A stretch of DNA of 32,187 bases from Gemmataceae bacterium (lineage in GTDB: Bacteria; Planctomycetota; Planctomycetia; Gemmatales; Gemmataceae), in assembly GCA_019747655.1 (NCBI GenBank), contig JAIEQO010000080.1:1-32187 (forward strand), given 5' to 3'. This document shows positions 7,696 through 15,962 of the stretch, piece after piece. Position 1 is the stretch's first letter. Each line of letters begins with the position of its first letter. Made by a program: the position numbers and the translations under genes. Under the pieces are notes generated by a model. It did no database searches and had not been told where the DNA came from. It saw only the letters and a program-made list of their open reading frames with translations.

Positions 7696-8979
7696 TCACT
7701 TCACGATCGCCTTGCGGAGCACTTGCTGGAACCCGGCTGTCACGCCGGGCTGGCTCGACTGCATCTGGACGAACAGAACTGCCGCCACGCCCAGTTCGGG
7801 GTCCGCCCAGCTCTCGGTCCCGTAGGCCCCGCCCCACCCGAACGCCCCCACCCCGCGGCCGCCGCCCTTGGCCTCGTCCTCGACGACCCGGACCCCGAGG
7901 CCGAACCCGTGCCCGGCCGTCAGGGGCGGGAACCACTCGGCGAACAGCTTGCCGACGTGGTTCCGGGCCATCAGCTCCACCGTCCCGGGCTTCAGGACCC
8001 GCTTGCCGTTGAGCGACCCCTTGTTCAGGAGCATGACCTCGAACTGCATGTAGTCGTGGGCCGTGCTGAATAGGCCGCCGGCCCCGGAGTGGTACTTCCA
8101 CGGCCCGTCGCCGAACAGGGGTTTCTCCACCCGGAACCCGTCCTTCCGGCTGCTGTGGATGCTCACCAGCCGACCCTTCTTCGCCTCCGGCACGTTGAAC
8201 GACGTGTCCGTCATGTCGAGCGGCTTGAACAGGTTCTCCCGCAGGAACTCGTCGGCCGGTTTGCCGGACGCGATCTCGACGATCCGCAGGAGCGTGTCGA
8301 AGCCGTCGACCGGGGAGTACCGGAACTTCGTCCCGGGCTGGAAGTCCAGTGCCGCCGCCCCGAGGCGGGGGACGTAGTCGGCGAGCGTGTCGTCCGGCTT
8401 CCGCTCGACCGTGTTCACCAGCGACCCGTCGCCGCCGCTCGACAGCCCGGACGTGTGGGTGAGCAGGTGCTTGATGGTGACGTCCCTCTCCGCAGGGACG
8501 AGCTTCACGCCGCTGGCGTCCTTTGCTCCCTTCTCGGCCACGGCCACCTTCTGCCCCTTGAACGCGGGGATGAACTTGCTGACCGGGTCGTCCAGGGTGA
8601 GCTTGCCGCGGTCCATCTGGATCAGCACGGCAACCGCCACGACCGGCTTGGTGCTCGACATCATCCGGAACAGGTCGTCCTTGCACATCTTCGCCCCCGT
8701 CGGCGCGTCGCGGACTCCCTGGGCCTCGAACCACACCAGCTTGTTGTGCCGGGCGACCGCGGTGACGGCCCCGGCGATGACCTTCTCGTCAATGTTCTTC
8801 TGGATCACCTCCCGCACCTTGGTCAGCCCGTCGCGGGACATTCCCACCGTCTCAGGCTCGTGGAGGCTCCAGTCGAACCGGTCATTGGGGTCGTCGGCGG
8901 ACACCGCCCCCGGCAGGAGCACACCGGCCGGCAGGGCGATCGCCGTCCTCAGGAAGGCCCGGCGTGAGTCCGTTGCCAT
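7696..8979 (-). CDS. Exported serine hydrolase, beta-lactamase / family VIII esterase type
   Basis: From ATG 8979 the product is 427 residues. The N-terminus carries a twin-arginine-like signal (SRRAFLRTAIALPAGVLLPG, about residues 5-24). The SxxK motif is SSTK with nucleophile Ser108 and Lys111. The second motif is Tyr221 in FRYSPVDG, where penicillin-binding class C enzymes have YxN; the YSxxxD form is more like family VIII carboxylesterases. A GWGGAYGT motif near the C-terminus fits the same group. It probably hydrolyses an ester rather than a beta-lactam; the substrate is unknown. It is the last gene of a four-gene minus-strand cluster with two other hydrolases. Confidence 0.9.
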   Translation of the reverse strand: MATDSRRAFLRTAIALPAGVLLPGAVSADDPNDRFDWSLHEPETVGMSRDGLTKVREVIQKNIDEKVIAGAVTAVARHNKLVWFEAQGVRDAPTGAKMCKDDLFRMMSSTKPVVAVAVLIQMDRGKLTLDDPVSKFIPAFKGQKVAVAEKGAKDASGVKLVPAERDVTIKHLLTHTSGLSSGGDGSLVNTVERKPDDTLADYVPRLGAAALDFQPGTKFRYSPVDGFDTLLRIVEIASGKPADEFLRENLFKPLDMTDTSFNVPEAKKGRLVSIHSSRKDGFRVEKPLFGDGPWKYHSGAGGLFSTAHDYMQFEVMLLNKGSLNGKRVLKPGTVELMARNHVGKLFAEWFPPLTAGHGFGLGVRVVEDEAKGGGRGVGAFGWGGAYGTESWADPELGVAAVLFVQMQSSQPGVTAGFQQVLRKAIVK

Positions 8980-9038
8980 CACTTCATTCCTCTCGTGGGT
9001 GAGTCGAGGCCGTCGCCACGCGGCGGGTGGGGTCGGGA

Positions 9039-11432
9039 TCACCGGCCCGGCTTGGTCAGCCCCCGCTGCCCGAGCCAGTCGCCATACCGGTCGATCCAAC
9101 CGTCCACCGGCAGCCCCTTCCGGGCCATGCCGAACCCGTGGCCGCCCTTCTCGTACAGGTGCAACTCGGCCGGGCGGCCGGCGGCCAGCCACGCCCCGTA
9201 CAGCCGGGCGCTGCTGGCCTCGGCGAGCTGGTCGTCGGCGGCGCAGAGGACGAACAGCGGCGGGGCGTCCTTGGGCACCTTGATCTCGCCGAACACGGGG
9301 GCGTAGACGTGGGCGGCGAAGTCCGGGCGGCTGTCGGCGTCGTAGTCCGTCGCCGCGGACCGGGTGACGATGCCGCCGGCCGAGAAGCCCATGATGCCGA
9401 TGCGGTCCGGCTTGATCCCCCACTCCTTCGCCCGTTGGCGGACCACCCTGACCGCCTGCCGGCCGTCGGCGCAGGCCGCCGCCCCGGCCTCCCGCATGTC
9501 CTTCTCGAGCGCCCGGGCGGCGTCGCTGGTGAGGTCCCGGTCCTTGAACTGGAACAGGGTCAGCAGGAAGGAGGTCATCTCCTTGCGGTACGCGTCGTCC
9601 GCCGCCGGGGTCTCCTTCAGCCGGTACTTGAGCACGAACGCCGCCACCCCCCGCTTCTGGAGCCACTCGGCGACCTTCGTGCCCTCGTTCTCCCAGGACA
9701 GGAAGCGGAACCCGCCCCCGGGGCAGACGATCACCGCCGCCCCGGTCGCCGTCGCCGGGTCCGGGAGGTATGGGGTGAGCGTCGGCGTGGTCACGTTCCG
9801 GACCGTCGTCTCGCCCCCGTCCCGGGACTCGACCTCCGTCTGCGTCCAGCCCTCCGATCCCGGGGCCACGCCGGGCCAGATCGGGATCGGCTTCCCCGCG
9901 GCCCCCGGGGCCCAGTTGGCCGGCTTGCCCACCCAGGTGGGTTTGTCGTCGGGTTTGTCGCCGGGCTGGTAGACGGTTCTGAGGGGGTAGGGGAAAATCG
10001 GCCGCTGGGCCGTCTTCCCTCCGGGGACTTTGGTCTTCCACGTGATCTGCTCGGGAGCCCGGCCGTTTTCCACCCACAGGACCAGAGAGTCCAGCAGTCC
10101 AACTGACCCCTCCATCATGTGGTCGATGCCGGGGACCAGGAACAGCCGGGCGAAGGGTTGCACGTGCTCGAGCCCGCCCATCCGCTTCACGACATCCTCG
10201 TAGTACCCGATGGGGCCTTCCGGCGGGACCATCTGGTCCGCCATGCCCTGGACGACGATCAGCTTGCCTTTGCGGTCGCACAGCCCGCTCAAGTCCGGCG
10301 ACGGGGCACCGAACAGGGAAGCGTATTGCTCATCTGACTGTCGAAACAGCAGTTCATATTTTGCCGTCGTGAGCGTCTTCCAGTCCCACTTAGGGTCCTG
10401 GAGGAGGAAATACATGACCCATTCGCTTCCCATGGTCGGCGGCTTCGCCGCGAACTCGGTGAGGTCCGAGCCGCGGGGAAACCCGTGCGACAGAAACTTG
10501 CCGTCGCGCGTGCGGGGCCCGTTCCAGATTCTGCGGACGACGTCCGCGTCGGCCTCGGTGAACGTGCTGCCGCCGACGGCCTTCCCGACGAGGGCCTTCG
10601 GGTCCCAGTCGCAGCGGATCGGGTCGTCGATGATGCCGTCGGCGGCGCCGTCACCGGCGTCGCAGGCTTCGATGGCGGCGGCCGTGGCCGCCTTCAGCTT
10701 GGCCGGGGAGACCGTGTGCTTGGCGTCGAGCATCACGACCTGCGGCCACAGGTGGGTGAGGATCACCCGGCCGTACTCGATCGCTGGGGCCGCGGAAAGG
10801 ACGCCGTCGTAGTCCCCGGGGTACCGCTGGGCCGCCTGGATCGCCTGGCGGCCGCCGTTCGAGAGCCCGCAGAAGTAGGAGTAGCGGGCCGGCTTGCCGT
10901 AGAAGGCCTGGGTCAGGGCCTTGGCGATCACGGTCATGTCGTGGACGGCGAGGTGGGAGAAGTTCCGCAGCGACTGCCAGTCCACGCGGCCGTCGGGCGT
11001 CATGGCGAAGGCCCCGTCGACGCTCGCATCATGACCCCCGTCGGTGGCGACCGTCACGAACCCGCTCGCGGCCGGAATCAGGGTGAAAAACTCCACCCCG
11101 CCGGCGAAGCCCACGCCCCCCTGGCCGAGGAGGCGGCCGTTCCAGTTCTTCATCGGCAGCGCGACCCAGACCTTCACCCGGTCCGTGGCCGGGGGGTGCG
11201 TGACGGTCAGAGTCACCCGGCAGACGGTCTTGTCGGCGGTGATGCTGTCGACCGTCGTGTTGGGCAGGGAGACCTTGCGTAGGTCGTCGGGCGGGCAGGC
11301 CGGCAGGGCGTCCTTATAGATCGGCTCGGGGGCCTTGCCCACCGAGTACGTGACGAACTGCCCGAAGGCGGACGCCGTACAGGCGGCGACCGCGAGACAG
11401 ACCACCGTCGGTACCAACAGCAACCGCGTCAT
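9039..11432 (-). CDS. Fused tannase/feruloyl esterase and second alpha/beta-hydrolase esterase
   Basis: ATG 11432 opens a 797-residue protein with a signal peptide (MTRLLLVPTVVCLAVAACTA, likely cleaved near residue 24). Residues about 30-470 match the tannase/feruloyl esterase family, which cleaves gallate or ferulate esters: Ser191 in CGLSNGGRQA, Asp399 in GMADQ and His438 in GIDHMMEG. The usual cysteines beside the catalytic Ser and His are Leu190 and Met439 here, so the family's CS-D-HC disulfide is absent on both sides. Residues about 510-797 are a second hydrolase with nucleophile Ser684 (MGFSAGG), an oxyanion CPGGGF loop and a late YEKGGHGFG histidine. The two units may attack successive ester bonds in plant polymers; the substrate is inference. 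Confidence 0.88.
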   Translation of the reverse strand: MTRLLLVPTVVCLAVAACTASAFGQFVTYSVGKAPEPIYKDALPACPPDDLRKVSLPNTTVDSITADKTVCRVTLTVTHPPATDRVKVWVALPMKNWNGRLLGQGGVGFAGGVEFFTLIPAASGFVTVATDGGHDASVDGAFAMTPDGRVDWQSLRNFSHLAVHDMTVIAKALTQAFYGKPARYSYFCGLSNGGRQAIQAAQRYPGDYDGVLSAAPAIEYGRVILTHLWPQVVMLDAKHTVSPAKLKAATAAAIEACDAGDGAADGIIDDPIRCDWDPKALVGKAVGGSTFTEADADVVRRIWNGPRTRDGKFLSHGFPRGSDLTEFAAKPPTMGSEWVMYFLLQDPKWDWKTLTTAKYELLFRQSDEQYASLFGAPSPDLSGLCDRKGKLIVVQGMADQMVPPEGPIGYYEDVVKRMGGLEHVQPFARLFLVPGIDHMMEGSVGLLDSLVLWVENGRAPEQITWKTKVPGGKTAQRPIFPYPLRTVYQPGDKPDDKPTWVGKPANWAPGAAGKPIPIWPGVAPGSEGWTQTEVESRDGGETTVRNVTTPTLTPYLPDPATATGAAVIVCPGGGFRFLSWENEGTKVAEWLQKRGVAAFVLKYRLKETPAADDAYRKEMTSFLLTLFQFKDRDLTSDAARALEKDMREAGAAACADGRQAVRVVRQRAKEWGIKPDRIGIMGFSAGGIVTRSAATDYDADSRPDFAAHVYAPVFGEIKVPKDAPPLFVLCAADDQLAEASSARLYGAWLAAGRPAELHLYEKGGHGFGMARKGLPVDGWIDRYGDWLGQRGLTKPGR

Positions 11433-11579
11433 ATCATTCCCCCAACAGAGCCGAGTTCCCGACGCCCGCTCGGCGGCCCGCGCCCGGCGGATTCGCCGGG
11501 GCCGGCGTCCGGTGTCCCCGTTCGCGGCCCGGTATACCTCAGAGACCGGGCCGCCGTGACGCGCCACGGCGGCAACCCG

Positions 11580-12914
11580 TCACTTCTTGGCCGGGGCGTC
11601 CTTGCCCTGAGATGACTGGTCGCCGAAGAGCTTCCCGGCGTTGCCGAAGGTCCTGGGGACCTTATGCTGTTCGACCGTGTGCACCGACATCTCCTGGCGT
11701 TCCGTCACCAGCCTCTGGAGGAACGCCGCGATCTCGTGGCGGTTCTCGATCAGCGGTGAGGCCGCCACCACGTGGTCCCCGTCCGGAAGGTCGACGAACC
11801 ACTTCGGGTAGTCCGGGCCCGGGAACTTGCGGCAGTAGTAGGCCGGACCGTACCCCGAGAACGGCCCCTGCACCTCGTCGTAGGTGACCAGTTGGTCCTT
11901 CGCCCCGTGGAAGAACAGGATCGGGGCCGGCTTGGACTTGAAGGCGAGCGGCGTGTCGGCCTTCAGCCAGAACGCCCCGGCCATCGAGATCACGCCGGCG
12001 TACCGGAAGCCCTTCGGGAGGTGGGCCCGGGCCAGCTCGGTGTCGTTGGCGACGTTGAACTCGGCGACGAGCGAGTTGGTCGCGCCGGCGCTGCCCCCCA
12101 TGATCACGATCCGGTCCTTGTCGACGTTCCACTCGTCCGCGTGCTTCACGACGTAGGACGTGGCGTCGAACAGGTCCTCCACCCCCCACTCGATGGCGCG
12201 GAGGTACATCGCGGTTCCGTTGGCGGGGGTGAACTCCTTCTTGTCCTTGGCCTCCTTGACCCCCGCGCGGTAGTCGATCGGGATCACCGCGTAGCCGAGC
12301 GAGGTGAAGTGGCCGAGGAGCGACGGGCCGGCCGCCCCGGTCCCCCGGCCGTTCTCCCACCCGCCGCCGATGGAGAAAATGATCACCGGTCGCTTGCCGG
12401 GCGCCGTCACCGACGGGTCGACGAACCGGTCCAGTTTGAGCGCCTGGCCCGCCTTGGTGGCGTATGTGAACGTCGCCTTCTCAACCCTACTCGCCGGGCC
12501 GCCGCCGCCCGCCGGCTTGTCCTCGTCCTTCTCCTTGCCCTTCTCCCGCTTGGCGGTCCACGTCCCGGCGAGGTCGCCGTACTTGACCTCCCCCTTCATG
12601 GCGTCCTTGTCGACCGTGCCGGTGTAGACCACCTTGCCCTGGTCGAGGTCGAACCCGAACTCGACCTTGTCCCCCTTGACCGTGCCGGTCACGTCCTGCT
12701 CGCCGAAGGACCCCTTGTACTTGCCCGTGATCTTCTCCCCGTCCTGCTTGAGGGTGAACTCCGGCTCGCCGGTCTGGCCGCCGACCTCGACCTCCACCTT
12801 CCACGTCCCGGTGACGTCGACCTTGTCCGGCTTCTTGTCCTGGGCATTCAGGGCCGCGGACGGGGACACGCACAGTACCGCGAGACAGAACGCGACCGAC
12901 GCGAACTTGGTCAT
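11580..12914 (-). CDS. Secreted alpha/beta hydrolase with N-terminal lipocalin-like domain
   Basis: 444 residues with a signal peptide (MTKFASVAFCLAVLCVSPSA, cleavage likely near Ala24). Residues about 32-122 are beta-rich repeats (GTWKVEVEVGG, VTGTVKGDKVEF, YTGTVDKDAMKG) typical of a small lipocalin-like add-on. A charged Gly/Lys linker leads to an alpha/beta hydrolase (about 145-410): oxyanion loop SIGGGWENG, nucleophile Ser275 in MGGSAGA, probable acid Asp340 (FFHGAKDQ) and His381 (LPDGDHVV). It resembles the BD-FAE / carboxylesterase group. It lies 70 bases after the TetR gene on the same strand, likely in one transcription unit with the two esterases downstream. Confidence 0.87.
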   Translation of the reverse strand: MTKFASVAFCLAVLCVSPSAALNAQDKKPDKVDVTGTWKVEVEVGGQTGEPEFTLKQDGEKITGKYKGSFGEQDVTGTVKGDKVEFGFDLDQGKVVYTGTVDKDAMKGEVKYGDLAGTWTAKREKGKEKDEDKPAGGGGPASRVEKATFTYATKAGQALKLDRFVDPSVTAPGKRPVIIFSIGGGWENGRGTGAAGPSLLGHFTSLGYAVIPIDYRAGVKEAKDKKEFTPANGTAMYLRAIEWGVEDLFDATSYVVKHADEWNVDKDRIVIMGGSAGATNSLVAEFNVANDTELARAHLPKGFRYAGVISMAGAFWLKADTPLAFKSKPAPILFFHGAKDQLVTYDEVQGPFSGYGPAYYCRKFPGPDYPKWFVDLPDGDHVVAASPLIENRHEIAAFLQRLVTERQEMSVHTVEQHKVPRTFGNAGKLFGDQSSQGKDAPAKK

Positions 12915-12984
12915 GACGCTCCTCCTGTTTAATATTTCGGGTGACTATCGTGACCCGTTTCACCACCACGTTGGGTAGAAACCG

Positions 12985-13614
12985 TTAGCCGCCGGGGTTG
13001 GGGTTACCCTCCGCGGACGCTAGCCCGGCGAGCGTCGAGCGGATCATGCCGGCGATCGTGGCCACGGTCGCGGCCACGCCCCGCCCCAGGTCGCGGCGGA
13101 GCAGCTTCCACGTGTACACGTCCGTCGCCACGACCAGGGCGTCGAGTGCCGCCTGCCGGGCCTTCTCCCCGGGCGGCTCCAGGTCGGCGGCGAACGCCCG
13201 CGCGATCCAGTCGCGATGCCGGCGGCGGCCGAGTGTCAGGGGCTCCCGGAGCGCCGCGTGTCGCCCCTCCGCCGCGAGCAGGCGGATGATCGTGTCGCCC
13301 GTCCGCTCGTAGTCGTCGACCAGGTTGCGGGCGAGCCGGTCCGGGTCGCCCGGCGGGGTGGCGCGGCGTTCCCCGGCGCTGCGGACCATCGCGCCGATCG
13401 CCTCGACGAGCAGCCCGGCCTTGCCGCCGAACCGCCGGACGACGGTCTGGACGGTCACGCCGGCGTCGCCGGCGACCTGGTCGAGCGTGATCTCGTCGTA
13501 CCACTGCTCGCCCAGCCGCTTCAGGAACGCCGCGACGATGCGCCGCCCGGTCGCCGCGGCGGCCTCCGCCCGGGCCGTCTGACGGTACGGACGGGTCGGG
13601 GATGCGGTTTTCAT
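12985..13614 (-). CDS. TetR/AcrR-family transcriptional regulator
   Basis: ATG 13614 gives 209 residues and follows GAGGTGAG on the minus strand. The N-terminal helix-turn-helix is clear: RRIVAAFLKRLGEQWYDEIT then LDQVAGDAGVTVQTVVRRFG-GKAGLL, the standard TetR DNA-binding layout. The C-terminal two thirds is a variable helical ligand-binding domain. It heads a co-directional cluster of three hydrolases and probably represses it, with an unknown inducer. A short dyad TGAG-N7-CTCA at 13614-13628 overlaps its start codon and could be part of an autoregulatory operator; this is weak. Confidence 0.9.
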   Translation of the reverse strand: MKTASPTRPYRQTARAEAAAATGRRIVAAFLKRLGEQWYDEITLDQVAGDAGVTVQTVVRRFGGKAGLLVEAIGAMVRSAGERRATPPGDPDRLARNLVDDYERTGDTIIRLLAAEGRHAALREPLTLGRRRHRDWIARAFAADLEPPGEKARQAALDALVVATDVYTWKLLRRDLGRGVAATVATIAGMIRSTLAGLASAEGNPNPGG

Positions 13615-13829
13615 GAGAGTACTACTCACCTCAATGCGGGGAGGTTTCAAGCGTTTCCGTATTCCCGGCGGATTCGTCGTAAACCGGTGGGAGCCCGCCC
13701 GCTCGGGCACGGATGCGGCACGAAGACGCCCGGGAACTGTCCCAGGGCACGGGGTGTGGGCCAATCCGACCGGCCGAAGGAACGCGGGCCCACGGCACAA
13801 GGGGGCGTGGAAGGCTTAGTAGTTCTTTT

Positions 13830-14088
13830 CGGGAACCTACGGTTCCCGGAACCCTCTCTTCAAAGACATCCCTCCCCGGCGCTGGTTGGCTGACTGCTTC
13901 GCCTGCCGGCCGGCCCAGGTCAGCACCGCTCAGGACTCCCTCGGGCTCAAGGTGGCCCGGTAAAACCCCCGGAAGCCGCCCTCCCTGCCTCACGGACCGA
14001 CGATTAACGCCCCCCTTCCGTCGCCCTCGGTCGCCGTCGCGGTGCCAACAGTGAACGTTAAGCACCGCGACGGCGACCGAGGGCGACG
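13830..14088. repeat. Structured repeat A (two hairpins and a conserved box)
   Basis: The element has three parts. Hairpin 1 is CGGGAACC-tac-GGTTCCCG (13830-13848). The box at 13926-13956 runs from CCGCTCAGG to GGCTCAAGGTGGC. A perfect 27-bp inverted repeat has arms 14019-14045 and 14062-14088 with a 16-base loop. The same parts in the same order occur at 17695-17952 (copy B). The interval 13615-14169 around it holds no credible gene. The element lies upstream of the predicted promoter of the 14170 gene, so it is not simply that gene's 5' UTR. It may be a non-coding RNA on either strand, or a folded recombination or insertion site. Confidence 0.8.
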
Positions 14089-14154
14089 GGTGACCGAGGT
14101 TGAAGGGGGAGACCACCACGGGGGCGAACACCCTCGCCCCAGGCCCCCGGTTCG

Positions 14155-14169
14155 TGATACGCTACCGGT
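14155..14169 (+). promoter_or_regulatory. Extended -10 promoter, short or absent leader, module A
   Basis: TGA-TACGCT at 14155-14163 forms an extended -10 with the hexamer beginning exactly 12 bases before the ATG at 14170. Spacing and form equal those before the genes at 4289 and 18144. No Shine-Dalgarno sequence fits in the remaining six bases, so translation would be leaderless. Confidence 0.5.
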
Positions 14170-14469
14170 ATGGCCACCGACCTCACCCTCACCCCGACCC
14201 CCCACACCCTGGACCTGACCGGGCTCCCCGAGCCGTTCGTCCGCCAGGTCGAGCAGCTCGTTCGCCAGGAGCGGGCCAAGCACGGCCCGCCCCCCGGGAC
14301 GAACGGGAGTCCCGCGGCCCCGGGCCGCCACGACGAGCCGGCCGATGCGGACGGCCAATCCAGCGACCCACTCGGGTACGCCACGTTCCCGGTCGAGAAG
14401 ACCGTCCGGGCGACCTTCGCCTACGCCGGCGAGCTGCAACCGATGCCCGTCCCGGACCTGGACGACTGA
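14170..14469 (+). CDS. VapB-like antitoxin paralog A ('DLTGLPEP' protein)
   Basis: 99 residues. The first 37 are 25/37 identical to the antitoxin-like protein at 18144: both start MATDLTL and contain TLDLTGLPEP followed by a helix with QV, VR, R and K conserved. The region after residue 38 is unrelated: a proline/glycine linker and then a short tail (LGYATFPVEKTVRATFAYAG). In the B locus the partner is a PIN-domain toxin; here it is the gene at 14475, five bases downstream. By analogy this is the antitoxin or regulator of a two-gene module whose partner-binding tail has been replaced. Antitoxin function is inference. Confidence 0.72.
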   Translation: MATDLTLTPTPHTLDLTGLPEPFVRQVEQLVRQERAKHGPPPGTNGSPAAPGRHDEPADADGQSSDPLGYATFPVEKTVRATFAYAGELQPMPVPDLDD

Positions 14470-14474
14470 CCGCC

Positions 14475-14999
14475 ATGAAGCCGTTCTTCGTTCGAGTCGA
14501 AGGCGAGGGGCTCGCCCAGGGGGACGTACTCGCCCGCTGCCCGGTCCCCCTGTTCCCGGACAACTTCGGGGACGGGGACGGTCCGGAGGTCGTGCCGTAC
14601 CAACGCGGGGACCTGATCGTCGTGACGCAGAGCTGCGACCTGGAGAACAAGAAGGCCCCGCTCGTCGCCCTCTGCCCGGTCTACGGCCTCGCCCGGCAGG
14701 CCGCCATCGACCCCAAGTTCGCAAACCCCAAGGAACTCGACCGGCTCCGGCGGGGGGACTACGTCGCCCTCCACATGCTCGCCTCGCCGGAGGACCCGGC
14801 CGACAACCGGGGTGCCCTCGTCGTCGACTTCCGCCAGATTTACAGCCTCCCGGTCGGGTTCCTGTCCGCCCACGCCGCCCGCCTCGGGACGCGGTGGCGG
14901 CTCGACTCCCCGTTCCTGGAGCACTTCTCCCAGGCGTTCGCCCGCTTCTTCATGCGGGTCGGGCTGCCGTCGAGCATCCCGGAGTTCAGCAAGAAGTAA
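14475..14999 (+). CDS. Uncharacterised 'TQSCDLE' protein, putative effector of module A
   Basis: 174 residues from ATG 14475, five bases after the previous stop. Features are a GDVLARCPVPLFP segment near the start, a strand-turn motif GDLIVVTQSCDLENKK (residues 45-60) with a central Cys54, a middle VVDFRQIYSLP segment, and a C-terminal LEHFSQAFARFFMRVGLPS helix. I recall similar QSCDL proteins as widespread and uncharacterised; no catalytic site is assigned. Its place, where the B locus encodes a PIN nuclease, makes it a candidate toxin or effector. That is inference from synteny only. Confidence 0.75.
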   Translation: MKPFFVRVEGEGLAQGDVLARCPVPLFPDNFGDGDGPEVVPYQRGDLIVVTQSCDLENKKAPLVALCPVYGLARQAAIDPKFANPKELDRLRRGDYVALHMLASPEDPADNRGALVVDFRQIYSLPVGFLSAHAARLGTRWRLDSPFLEHFSQAFARFFMRVGLPSSIPEFSKK

Positions 15000-15018
15000 C
15001 CCGCCGCGGCCCCGACCG

Positions 15019-15138
15019 ATGCCCCGCCGGCTTCCCATCCGCCCCACCGACCTCACCCCCGCCCTCATCCTGGGGTGGGCCGACGCCTTCCATGCCCGTT
15101 ACGGCCGCTGGCCGAGCCGGGGCGACGGGCACCCTTAG
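15019..15138 (+). pseudogene. Remnant of a planctomycete 'WADAxHxRxGRWP' repeat protein
   Basis: A 39-codon frame contains LTPALILGWADAFHARYGRW then PSRGDG before a stop. In planctomycete genomes this motif normally recurs several times within longer proteins. Here only one unit survives and no start or continuation of a longer gene is visible, so it looks like a decayed or truncated copy. Family recognition is from memory of the motif; the function of the parent family is unknown. Confidence 0.45.
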
Positions 15139-15160
15139 CCTCCCCGACTCCAACTGGTCC

Positions 15161-15179
15161 CGCGAGCAAGGTGCTCGCG
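15161..15179. repeat. Short perfect hairpin
   Basis: CGCGAGCA and TGCTCGCG are perfect 8-bp arms around a 3-base loop (AGG). It lies between the module A remnant and nikR. There is no following T-run, so an intrinsic terminator is not well supported; a REP-like palindrome is equally possible. Confidence 0.5.
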
Positions 15180-15259
15180 TGGCGGGAAGCCTACCCCTCC
15201 CAGGAATGACGGGGATTGTCGGGCACTAGAATGGCCCCGGAAGTCAAGGAGCCCGGCTC

Positions 15260-15724
15260 ATGTCCGAGGTAGTGCGGATTTCGGTCTCGCTCGAAGGCGA
15301 CCTCCTGGAGGCGTTCGACCGGTACGTCGAGAACGGCCGATACGCGACCCGCAGCGAGGCCGTCCGCCAGCTCGTCCGGGAGAAGCTGACGGCCGTGACC
15401 TCGGCTTCCGATAACGCCGAGGTGGCGGCCAGCCTCACCCTCGTCTACGACCACCACCGGCCGCGGCTGACTCAGGCCCTGGTGGACGCCCAGCACGAGG
15501 CCGGTGTCCTGGTCATCTCGGCGATGCACGTCCACCTAACCCACGACCTGTGCATGGAACTCATCGCCCTCCGCGGCCCGGCCCGGGAGGTCGAACGGCT
15601 GGCCGGTGAGTTGGGCGGGATGAAGGGCATCCACCAGGCCCAACTCGTCGTCGTCCACGCCGCCGCCGAGGGACCGGCCCACGGCCACCATCACCCGCAT
15701 CCGCACCCTCATCCCCACGGCTGA
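15260..15724 (+). CDS. nikR: Nickel-responsive regulator NikR with His-rich tail
   Basis: 154 residues from ATG 15260, preceded by AAGGAG (15246-15251). Residues 1-45 form a ribbon-helix-helix DNA-binding domain (VVRISVSLEGDLLEAFDRYV). The C-terminal ACT-like domain keeps the high-affinity nickel ligands His79, His90, His92 and Cys98, with the same 11-2-6 spacing as E. coli His76, His87, His89 and Cys95. An added tail HGHHHPHPHPHPHG (about 141-154) could bind extra metal. NikR represses or activates nickel uptake and nickel-enzyme genes. A NikR-box-like dyad lies over the promoter of the next genes (15774-15800). Confidence 0.95.
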   Translation: MSEVVRISVSLEGDLLEAFDRYVENGRYATRSEAVRQLVREKLTAVTSASDNAEVAASLTLVYDHHRPRLTQALVDAQHEAGVLVISAMHVHLTHDLCMELIALRGPAREVERLAGELGGMKGIHQAQLVVVHAAAEGPAHGHHHPHPHPHPHG

Positions 15725-15763
15725 AGGGCCACACCCGGGCCCGCCTTTCACATCCCTTTTTGG

Positions 15764-15801
15764 TTGCCGCCTGGTAGTACGTTTCTACGATGCGTATTAC
15801 C
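15764..15801 (+). promoter_or_regulatory. Candidate promoter overlapped by NikR operator
   Basis: TTGCCG (15764-15769) and TACGAT (15786-15791) are separated by 16 bases. An imperfect palindrome overlaps this promoter: half-sites GTAGTAC (15774-15780) and GTATTAC (15794-15800), 13 bases apart, extending to GGTAGTACG / CGTATTACC with 8 of 9 complementary positions. Seven-base GTnnTAC-type half-sites with a 13-14 base spacer are like NikR boxes described in deltaproteobacteria. It lies 49 bases after the nikR stop, so NikR binding would block this promoter. Confidence 0.6.
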
Positions 15802-15827
15802 GCCGGCGGAGCCGGGGGGAGGGCCGG

Positions 15828-15938
15828 ATGTACCGCTACCGCCACCCGGCCGACCCCCCGCCCCCGCCCTTCCGGCTCCTGCCGGCCGTCCTGGCGACCC
15901 TCGCCATGCTGGCCGCCGCCCTGCTGGCCAACCGGTAG
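15828..15938 (+). CDS. Small proline-rich membrane peptide (36 aa)
   Basis: ATG 15828 follows GGGGGGAGGG. The product starts MYRYRHPADPPPPPFRLLPA and ends in a hydrophobic helix VLATLAMLAAALLANR. It lies between the putative NikR-controlled promoter and the DUF1559 gene and would be co-transcribed with it. Function unknown. Confidence 0.6.
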   Translation: MYRYRHPADPPPPPFRLLPAVLATLAMLAAALLANR

Positions 15939-15962
15939 CCCCGTCCGCACCGAGGTCGACCC

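Noticed and set aside
7696-8979. Antibiotic-resistance beta-lactamase
   Set aside because: The YxN motif is YSP and the surrounding pattern is like family VIII esterases; genomic context is other esterases, so a resistance role is not supported.
8980-10281. Very long minus-strand frame joined to the serine hydrolase
   Set aside because: It overlaps the tannase-esterase gene in another frame and lacks domain content; the signal peptide begins at 8979.
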